Positions 7,706-12,643 of a stretch of 12,643 bases of DNA are shown here, piece after piece. Source of the stretch: an uncultured Prosthecobacter sp. (GTDB lineage: Bacteria > Verrucomicrobiota > Verrucomicrobiia > Verrucomicrobiales > Verrucomicrobiaceae). Within the stretch, counting starts at the first letter, position 1. Every line of letters starts with the position of its first letter. The notes below the pieces were generated by a model. It was not told the origin of the DNA and ran no database searches. It worked only from the letters and a program-made list of their open reading frames with translations. The translations under genes and the position numbers were made by a program. The stretch spans positions 1-12,643 of the forward strand of contig CALDGV010000533.1 of assembly GCA_937941745.1 (NCBI GenBank), in the 5' to 3' direction.

Positions 7706-7834
7706 GTGAATGATGGAATGCCTCCCGGCTGGCGCCGAGCATTAAGGCTCCGTGTGTTTTGTTAAGCAGAGGTAAACCGGCTGGGCAGCCCGAGGTCAGA
7801 GCGCATCATGCGTGGTGACAACCCGCTCCCCACG

Positions 7835-9190
7835 ATGAAAAAGACCCTCCTGCTGCTCATCCTCCTGGCTCCGGCTCCCGGAGCCTTCGCTCAAGACGGC
7901 GTGCTGGATTTGACGAAGCTGGCAAACTACGCCGCCCAGCCTGTGCCGGCCTACATCCTGCGTGACAACACCCCCGCAGGGCCGACTCCGCCGGCCAATC
8001 CGATCACCAACATCGGGGCCACCCTCGGCCGCGTCTTATTCTACGACAAGCGCCTCTCCCGCAACAGCACCATCTCCTGCGCCTCCTGCCACCAGCAGTC
8101 ACGCGCCTTCGGAGACACCGCGACCGCCAGCACCGGCGTCGCGGGCACGACCGGGCGCCATTCCATGCGCCTCATCAACAGCCGTTTCTCGGCCGAGCGC
8201 CGCTTCTTCTGGGATGAGCGTGCCAACTCCCTGGAAAACCAGACCACCCGCCCCATCCAGGACCATGTCGAGATGGGCTTCTCCGGCACCGAGGGCGATC
8301 CTGGCTTCACGGACCTCGTCGCACGCCTCTCCGCCCTGGAAGAATACCGCGTCCTGTTCACCGCCGTGTATGGCGATCCCACCATCAGCGAACCCCGGGT
8401 GCAGCGTGCCCTGGCGCAGTTCGTCCGTAGCATCCAGTCCTTCGATTCCAAGTACGACACCGGCCGCGCCCAGGTGGCGAACAACAACGATCCCTTCCCC
8501 AACTTCACCGCCCAGGAAAACAATGGGAAGCAGCTCTTCGCCACCCCGCCCAACCAGGGCGGCGCAGGCTGCGCAGGCTGCCACCGCCCGCCCGAGTTCG
8601 ACATTGACCCCAACAGCCTCAACAACGGCAGCATCGGCAGCTTCACCGTCGGCGTCACCGACCTCACCAACACCCGCTCTCCCAGCCTGCGCGACCTCGT
8701 CGGTCCCGGCGGTCAGTCCAATGGACCCTTCATGCACGATGGCAGCCGCGCCACGCTGGCCGATGTCATCGCCCACTACATCGCCCCTCCGGCCAATGCC
8801 AGCATTGACCCCCGCCTGACCCGCCCGCCGCTGAACCTCAACGCCCAGCAGCGCGGCGACCTCGTCGCCTTCCTGCGCACCCTCACCGGCAGCGCTGTTT
8901 ACACCGACCCCAAATGGTCCAGCCCCTTCAATGCCGCAGGCCAGCTCACCCTTGTCATCCTGCCCGCCGTGGCCACCGACCTGCAGAGCAGCGGCAGCGG
9001 CACCGCCACCCTCACCTCCAAGGGCGTGCCCGGCCTCACCTACATCGTTGAATCCTCCTCCAACCTCAGCGTGTGGACGCCGGTGGCCACCCTCAATGCC
9101 GCCGCCGATGGCAGCCTGCAGCATCCCCTCAGCACCACCTCAGCCACGCCGGTCTTCTACCGTTTCACCTACACTCCGCCGGGCGCCTGA
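7835..9190 (+). CDS. Secreted di-heme cytochrome c peroxidase/MauG-like protein with C-terminal extension
   Basis: An exported di-heme c-type protein of 451 residues, of the bacterial cytochrome c peroxidase/MauG family, which reduces peroxide or performs related oxidations outside the cytoplasm. The signal peptide MKKTLLLLILLAPAPGAFA is cleaved after AFA (residue 19). Two heme-binding motifs are present: CASCH (Cys82, Cys85, His86) and CAGCH (Cys246, Cys249, His250). The family segment PFMHDGSRATLADVIAHY (Met300, His301) is also seen. The peroxidase core ends near residue 360. The last 85 or so residues are a beta-rich domain with YIVESSSNLSVWTPV, of a kind often appended to secreted Verrucomicrobia proteins. 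I chose the ATG at 7835 because it starts the signal peptide; an ATG at 7808 would add nine residues. Its stop lies 3 bp from the stop of the convergent pstB. Confidence 0.9.
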   Translation: MKKTLLLLILLAPAPGAFAQDGVLDLTKLANYAAQPVPAYILRDNTPAGPTPPANPITNIGATLGRVLFYDKRLSRNSTISCASCHQQSRAFGDTATASTGVAGTTGRHSMRLINSRFSAERRFFWDERANSLENQTTRPIQDHVEMGFSGTEGDPGFTDLVARLSALEEYRVLFTAVYGDPTISEPRVQRALAQFVRSIQSFDSKYDTGRAQVANNNDPFPNFTAQENNGKQLFATPPNQGGAGCAGCHRPPEFDIDPNSLNNGSIGSFTVGVTDLTNTRSPSLRDLVGPGGQSNGPFMHDGSRATLADVIAHYIAPPANASIDPRLTRPPLNLNAQQRGDLVAFLRTLTGSAVYTDPKWSSPFNAAGQLTLVILPAVATDLQSSGSGTATLTSKGVPGLTYIVESSSNLSVWTPVATLNAAADGSLQHPLSTTSATPVFYRFTYTPPGA

Positions 9191-9205
9191 GGCTCAGACC
9201 AGGCG
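9184..9205. terminator. Possible bidirectional hairpin at convergent stops
   Basis: CGCCTG at 9184-9189 pairs with CAGGCG at 9200-9205 around a 10-base loop; a second, overlapping inverted repeat CTGAG-G-CTCAG covers both stop codons. It sits exactly where the peroxidase gene and the opposing pstB meet. The stem is short and no U-tract is seen on either strand, so a terminator role is only suggestive. Confidence 0.3.
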
Positions 9206-9982
9206 GCCCGTCACATACTGCTCCGTCAGCTTTTCCCGCGGATTGCCAAAGATGTTCATCGTCTCATCGCATTCGATGAGCTTCCCCCGGTAGAAAAAGG
9301 CCGTCTTGTCCGCGATCCGCTTCGCCTGCTCCATGTTGTGCGTCACGATCACAAACGTGAACTGCCCCCGGAGCTGCGCGATCAGGTCCTCGATGCGCGC
9401 CGTGGCGATCGGGTCCAGCGCCGCACAGGGCTCATCCATCAGCAGGATGCGCGGCTCCAGCGCCACCGCACGGGCGATGCACAGCCGCTGCTGCTGGCCG
9501 CCGCTCAGCCCCGTCGCCGGCTCATGCAGCCGGTCCTTCACCTCATCCCACAGCGCCGCCAGCCGCAGGCTGCGCTCCGCAGCCTCCTCCAGCTTCGTCT
9601 TGTCCGTCATGCCCGCCACCCGCAGGCCATACACCGCGTTTTCAAAAATGCTGCGGGGGAAGGGGTTGTACTTCTGGAACACCATCCCGATGTTCTGCCG
9701 CAGGCTGATCACATCCACCTCCGGCGAATAGATGTCCACGCCGTCCACCAGGATCCGGCCGCTCACCACCCGGGCGATGTCCACCAGGTCGTTGATGCGG
9801 TTGATCGAGCGCAGCAGCGTGCTCTTGCCGCAGCCAGAGGGGCCGATCAGCGCCGTGATGTCCTCCCGGTGCAGGTTCAAGTCGATGTCAAAAAGCACCT
9901 GATGGTCGCCATAGGCATAGTTGAACTTCTCCACCTGGATGAAGCAGGCGTCACTGGGGGAAGGCGCAGGGGAAACGGACAT
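9194..9982 (-). CDS. pstB: Phosphate ABC transporter ATP-binding protein, second copy
   Basis: Cytoplasmic ATPase subunit of a Pst phosphate importer, 262 residues from the ATG at 9982. All ABC motifs are intact: Walker [10 protein letters not shown] with Lys53, Q-loop [10 protein letters not shown] with Gln103, signature LSGGQQQR at about 159-166, Walker B ILLMDEP with Asp183 and Glu184, and the switch His215 in VTHN. It has PstB-specific features such as NPFP and CAALDPIAT. By eye it is about 60-65% identical to the other PstB in this window and is colinear with it through the ATPase core. An in-frame GTG at 10012 would add ten residues. The gene lies beyond a 575-605 bp repeat-bearing gap from the rest of the pst genes and is convergent with the peroxidase gene. 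Confidence 0.93.
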   Translation of the reverse strand: MSVSPAPSPSDACFIQVEKFNYAYGDHQVLFDIDLNLHREDITALIGPSGCGKSTLLRSINRINDLVDIARVVSGRILVDGVDIYSPEVDVISLRQNIGMVFQKYNPFPRSIFENAVYGLRVAGMTDKTKLEEAAERSLRLAALWDEVKDRLHEPATGLSGGQQQRLCIARAVALEPRILLMDEPCAALDPIATARIEDLIAQLRGQFTFVIVTHNMEQAKRIADKTAFFYRGKLIECDETMNIFGNPREKLTEQYVTGRLV

Positions 9983-10064
9983 GAACGAAGGCCCGGAAGG
10001 AGCACAAAACACCGCGCCCTACCAAGTCCGAATTCACGCATTTGCAGCCTTTTCCCGCCGCGCT

Positions 10065-10076
10065 GCCTCATGAGGC
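10065..10076. promoter_or_regulatory. 12-bp perfect palindrome upstream of second pstB
   Basis: GCCTCATGAGGC is its own reverse complement and lies about 83 bp before the chosen pstB start. It could be a dimer-binding operator. It does not resemble a Pho box and no promoter could be paired with it, so function is unproven. Confidence 0.25.
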
Positions 10077-10155
10077 CATCCTCAACGATCGTCACCACCC
10101 GCATGAAGCCAAATGTCTGCTGGTCATGCCTAGGCTCGGCGTGTGCAGGCTGTTT

Positions 10156-10471
10156 CCCGGATGGCGCGGGGTGTTCCCTGTGCGGCGCGGGGTCCATCCC
10201 GGATGCGGTGGGATCAATCCCGGACGCGGCGGGGTGTTCCATGAACCCAATGGGGGCGCACCCCGAACGAAAAGGTATGGCCCCCGGACGCGGCGGGGTC
10301 CTCCATGAACAAAATGGGGGCGTTCCCCGGGCGAAATGGTATGAACCCCGAGCCCGCCGGGGTCTTCCTTCTGCCAGAGGGTAGCCACCCCGGACCGCGC
10401 GGGGTGTTCGCTGGAGCGTCCGGGTTCCATCCCATCAGAAATGGGGAAGCCCCCCAAACGCTTGGAACTTC
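10156..10471. repeat. Degenerate 21-bp tandem array, about 15 units
   Basis: Successive 21-base units begin at 10156, 10177, 10198, 10219, 10240, 10261 (22 bases), 10283, 10304, 10325, 10346, 10367, 10388, 10409, 10430 and 10451. The best-kept units follow CCCGGAYGCGGCGGGGT plus four variable bases; others are strongly diverged. Many units begin with C3-4G and end with CG3-4, so each can form a small hairpin, for example CCCCG with CGGGG in the units at 10346 and 10388. Because 21 is a multiple of three, several frames stay open and show a 7-residue rhythm. I treat these as non-coding because no frame has a plausible start or a known domain. The array sits in the transcript path between the two pstB genes. 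Confidence 0.8.
10219..10345. repeat. Higher-order 63/64-bp duplication within the array
   Basis: The three units at 10219-10282 are repeated at 10283-10345 with only about a dozen differences. Shared landmarks are CCCGGACGCGGCGGGGT, CATGAAC, AATGGGGGCG and GGTATG. This indicates a recent duplication of a three-unit block on top of an older, more diverged 21-bp array. Confidence 0.8.
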
Positions 10472-10557
10472 CCTTCTCAGGCTCATTTTCGGAGTTCCGA
10501 GCTAGGGCAGCCCTCCCTCCTTCTGGAATCTCGCTGCGCAGACCCCAATCTCATTCA

Positions 10558-10580
10558 CAGCAAGCTGGCGGTGCTTGCTG
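10558..10580 (-). terminator. Hairpin just after pstB copy 1
   Basis: CAGCAAGC at 10558-10565 pairs perfectly with GCTTGCTG at 10573-10580 around a 7-base loop. On the - strand it begins seven bases after the TAA of pstB copy 1. No U-run follows, so it may be a weak terminator, an attenuator or an mRNA 3'-end stabiliser that separates the first pstB from the second. Confidence 0.5.
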
Positions 10581-10587
10581 CAGGAGC

Positions 10588-11403
10588 TTAGCTGAAGGTG
10601 CCGCGGAGGTAGCTTTCGGTGAGTTTCTCCTTTGGACGGTCAAACATGCGTTCGGTTTCACCGAACTCGATGAGCTTGCCGAGGTGCAGGAAGGCGGTGA
10701 AGTCGCTGACGCGGACGGCCTGCTGCATGTTGTGCGTGACGATGATGACGGTGTAGTCGCGCGCGAGCTGGTGGATGAGCTCCTCGATCTTGAGGGTGGC
10801 GATGGGGTCGAGGGCGGAGCAGGGCTCGTCCATCAGCAGCACGTCCGGCTGGGTGGCGATGGCACGGGCGATGCACAGGCGCTGCTGCTGGCCGCCGCTG
10901 AGGCCCAGGGCATGGGCGTGGAGGCGGTCTTTCAGCTCATCCCAGAGGGCGGCCTGCTTCAGGGCGCGCTCGACGGCTTCGTTGAGGATCTCGGTGTCCT
11001 TTTCACCATGCACGCGGAGGCCGTAGGCCACGTTTTCGTAGATGGTCTTGGGGAAGGGATTGCTCTTCTGGAAGACCATGCCGACCTGCTTGCGGAGCTG
11101 GGTGAGATCGACATCGGCATCGTGGATGTTCTTGCCTTTGACGAGGATCCCGCCCTTCACGACGCGGGCGCTCGCCACGCGGTCATTCATGCGGTTGATG
11201 CAGCGCAGCAGGGTGCTTTTGCCGCAGCCGGAGGGCCCGATGAGGGCGGTGACACGCTTTTCCTCGACGGTGAGGTTGATGCCGTGCAGGGCGGTCTTGC
11301 TGCCGTAGGCGAAGTCCATGTCTTTGACCTCGACGATGGGCGGCTGGGCTGGAGAAGGGGAAGACACGGAGACTTGAAGAAGGGAGGACGCAGAGACTAC
11401 CAC
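10588..11403 (-). CDS. pstB: Phosphate ABC transporter ATP-binding protein, first copy
   Basis: Cytoplasmic ATPase that powers PstCA phosphate import; 271 residues if started at the GTG at 11403. Motifs are Walker [10 protein letters not shown] with Lys62, Q-loop [10 protein letters not shown] with Gln112, signature LSGGQQQR at 168-175, Walker B VLLMDEP with Asp192 and Glu193, and His224 in VTHN. The GTG start overlaps the pstA stop by seven bases (GTGGTAG), consistent with translational coupling. A later GTG at 11367 would drop 12 residues; neither has a clear Shine-Dalgarno sequence, and family homology starts only near residue 22, so the start is uncertain. A strong hairpin follows the stop, and a second pstB lies further downstream. 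Confidence 0.94.
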   Translation of the reverse strand: MVVSASSLLQVSVSSPSPAQPPIVEVKDMDFAYGSKTALHGINLTVEEKRVTALIGPSGCGKSTLLRCINRMNDRVASARVVKGGILVKGKNIHDADVDLTQLRKQVGMVFQKSNPFPKTIYENVAYGLRVHGEKDTEILNEAVERALKQAALWDELKDRLHAHALGLSGGQQQRLCIARAIATQPDVLLMDEPCSALDPIATLKIEELIHQLARDYTVIIVTHNMQQAVRVSDFTAFLHLGKLIEFGETERMFDRPKEKLTESYLRGTFS

Positions 11404-12572
11404 TTGTATTTGCCGCGCAGGCGGCGGCGCATCCAGATGGAGGTGGCGGCGAGGCTGGCGACCAGCACGAGAAAGACGAAGACGCTGCCATACTGTGCGC
11501 GCTCGGAGTATTCGTTGTGCGGAATGCGGGCGGCGAGCGTGTAGATGTGGTAAGGCAGGGCCTGGACGGATTCGGTGAAGATGCCGAGGAAGCGCTCGAC
11601 GTTCTGTTCCCAGTGCGCGAACAGGCCTGCATCGGCGGGCAGGGGAGCGAGGTCCTTCTGCCAGGGCAGCTTGTCTTTGAAGGCAAGCGCGGCGGTGAAC
11701 ATGATGGGCGCCGTTTCACCGGCGGCGCGGGCGATGCCGAGGATGCTGCTGGTGAGGATGCCTGGTGTGGCGAAGGGCAGCACGGCGCGCCAGATGGTCT
11801 GCCAGCGGGTGGCACCGAGGGCCATGCTGGTCTCGCGGAAGCCCTGCGGCACGGCCTGCAGGCACTGCTCGCTGGCGGTGATGATCACGGGAAGAATGAC
11901 GAAGGCGAGGGTGAAGCCGCCGCTGAGCACGCAGGTGTCCCAGCCCTGGAAGCTGAGCGTGGTGAAGCCGAGCGGGATGGCGAGCAGGCTGCGCTCGTGT
12001 GGAGCATCGGTGAGCACGGGTGCGGTCAAGACGAAGGCTCCGAGGCCGAAAAGGCCGAACACCACGGAGGGTACGCCAGCGAGGTTCAGGATGGCCAGGC
12101 GGATCATCTCCACGCGCTTGCCCTTGCTGGCATACTCGCTGAGGTAGATGGCGCTGGCCACGCCGAGGAAGAGCGCCACACCGACGCTGACGATGACCAG
12201 CAGCGCAGTGCCGACGATCGGGCCCAGAATGCCACCGCCGGAGTAGGAGATGGTCTTCTCTTCGCGGAAGTTGTCGCCGAGCTGCTTCTTGATGGTGTCC
12301 GCGCCGTTCACATCGGTCTCGATGGCGTGCCCCTGCTTGTCGTAAATCACGTGCAGCGTGCCCGGCAGCTCGGTGAGGAACTTCACGTTCACAAACGGGA
12401 ACTCGCTGCGGAAGGTGATGGGCGCGCCCTTGATGAAGATGTGGGCCACGATGCTCACCGTGACGGCGACGATCAGCATGGTGCTGAGCCGCAGAAACCA
12501 GCGCACGGCGGTCTCGCGGCGCTGGGCGGAGGACTGGTCTCCGGCGAAGGGATTGGAGTTCAGATCGCTCAT
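11397..12572 (-). CDS. pstA: Phosphate ABC transporter permease PstA
   Basis: Inner-membrane permease subunit of the high-affinity phosphate importer, 391 residues. The first membrane helix is about 26-47; the core begins at [14 protein letters not shown] (about 112-125). It has PstA landmarks: [10 protein letters not shown] (about 169-178), the ATPase-contact loop [21 protein letters not shown] (246-266) and [13 protein letters not shown] (281-293). E. coli PstA is about 296 residues. The extra length lies mainly in an extracytoplasmic stretch of about 60 residues between helix 1 and the core, and in a second insertion at about 300-345. The ATG overlaps the pstC stop as ATGA, a sign of coupled translation in one operon with pstC and the first pstB. 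Confidence 0.94.
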   Translation of the reverse strand: MSDLNSNPFAGDQSSAQRRETAVRWFLRLSTMLIVAVTVSIVAHIFIKGAPITFRSEFPFVNVKFLTELPGTLHVIYDKQGHAIETDVNGADTIKKQLGDNFREEKTISYSGGGILGPIVGTALLVIVSVGVALFLGVASAIYLSEYASKGKRVEMIRLAILNLAGVPSVVFGLFGLGAFVLTAPVLTDAPHERSLLAIPLGFTTLSFQGWDTCVLSGGFTLAFVILPVIITASEQCLQAVPQGFRETSMALGATRWQTIWRAVLPFATPGILTSSILGIARAAGETAPIMFTAALAFKDKLPWQKDLAPLPADAGLFAHWEQNVERFLGIFTESVQALPYHIYTLAARIPHNEYSERAQYGSVFVFLVLVASLAATSIWMRRRLRGKYKW

Positions 12573-12643
12573 GCTTTCGGAAGTTCAAAGCGGCGCACCA
12601 CAGCCCGGGCGCAGGCGTTCACGGCGAGGGAGATCACGAACAG
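12569..12643 (-). CDS. pstC: Phosphate ABC transporter permease PstC, C-terminal end only
   Basis: The window edge cuts this gene. The last 24 codons are visible, reading LFVISLAVNACARAVVRRF then ELPKA and stop. This is a final hydrophobic helix followed by a basic tail, as in the last helix of PstC. The TGA overlaps the pstA ATG by four bases. Identification rests on the operon position directly before pstA and this helix; it is short evidence but fits the pstC-pstA-pstB order of this operon type. Confidence 0.75.
   Translation of the reverse strand: MFVISLAVNACARAVVRRFELPKA

Larger units (their letters stand above)
9983..10587. other. Gap between the two pstB genes
   Basis: About 600 bp without a supported gene. 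From the pstB copy 1 side it holds a hairpin (10558-10580), a stretch without visible structure (10472-10557), the 21-bp array (10156-10471), and a leader (9983-10155) with a 12-bp palindrome. Reading frames crossing this region on both strands are by-products of the 21-bp period. No Pho-box-like direct repeats and no clear promoter for the second pstB were found. Confidence 0.6.

Noticed and set aside
7551..7742. Small - strand frame over the tRNAs with GFEPTTNWLRANCSTTELPG-like sequence
   Set aside because: This is the reverse complement of tRNA sequence; such peptides are a well-known false annotation.
9983..10155. Pho box upstream of the second pstB
   Set aside because: I looked for CTGTCAT-like direct repeats at 11-bp spacing and found none.
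9338..10384. 348-codon + strand frame opposite pstB copy 2 and through the repeat array
   Set aside because: It is antisense to an intact ABC ATPase and continues only because the 21-bp period keeps frames open; the product has no domain.
10156..10471. CRISPR array
   Set aside because: Units are contiguous 21-bp tandem repeats without unique spacers, and no cas genes are present.
10441..11544. 367-codon + strand frame opposite pstB copy 1
   Set aside because: Antisense shadow of an intact gene; Val/Asp/Glu-rich sequence is typical of reading a GC-rich gene backwards.

Overview
The window looks like chromosomal DNA of a moderately GC-rich diderm bacterium, most likely a member of the Verrucomicrobiota (Verrucomicrobium/Prosthecobacter-like). 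That assignment is an inference from three things: the general look of the proteins, the scarcity of strong Shine-Dalgarno sequences, and a C-terminal 'YxVESSxNLxxWTPV' type domain on a secreted protein, which is common in that phylum. No transposase, integrase, phage gene or CRISPR array is visible. I see no wholly new multigene system. The two least ordinary stretches are a degenerate 21-bp tandem array inside the phosphate-transport cluster, and a pair of lysine tRNAs whose 3' end runs into a perfect hairpin.

Layout. (1) 1-1392: a leader with possible operator-like repeats, then a complete type I citrate synthase. (2) 1393-1766: a gap without a convincing gene. (3) 1767-6746: a three-gene polysaccharide export cassette on the + strand. 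It encodes an outer-membrane beta-barrel protein, a short periplasmic OPX/SLBB export protein, and a Wzz-type co-polymerase fused to a bacterial tyrosine kinase with a tyrosine-rich tail. No glycosyltransferase, flippase or polymerase is present, so the sugar-assembly genes must lie elsewhere. (4) 6790-7491: a HAD-family hydrolase with a strong ribosome binding site. (5) 7518-7705: tandem tRNA-Lys(TTT) and tRNA-Lys(CTT), ending in a strong hairpin. (6) 7835-9190: a secreted di-heme cytochrome c peroxidase/MauG-like protein with an extra C-terminal beta-rich domain. (7) 9194-12643, - strand: the 3' part of a high-affinity phosphate (Pst) cluster, read as pstC (end only), pstA, pstB copy 1, a 575-605 bp gap carrying the 21-bp array, then pstB copy 2. 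The second pstB converges on the peroxidase gene with only 3 bp between the stop codons.

How the genes work together. The beta-barrel, OPX and co-polymerase/kinase proteins would form an envelope-spanning export route in which the kinase domain and Tyr tail control polymer length or export. The OPX protein is short compared with Wza and has no room for an outer-membrane helix, so the neighbouring barrel is a natural candidate for the outer-membrane pore. PstC and PstA form the inner-membrane phosphate channel. Two colinear PstB ATPases are available to drive it, and the hairpin after the first pstB plus the repeat array could make expression of the second copy separate or reduced.
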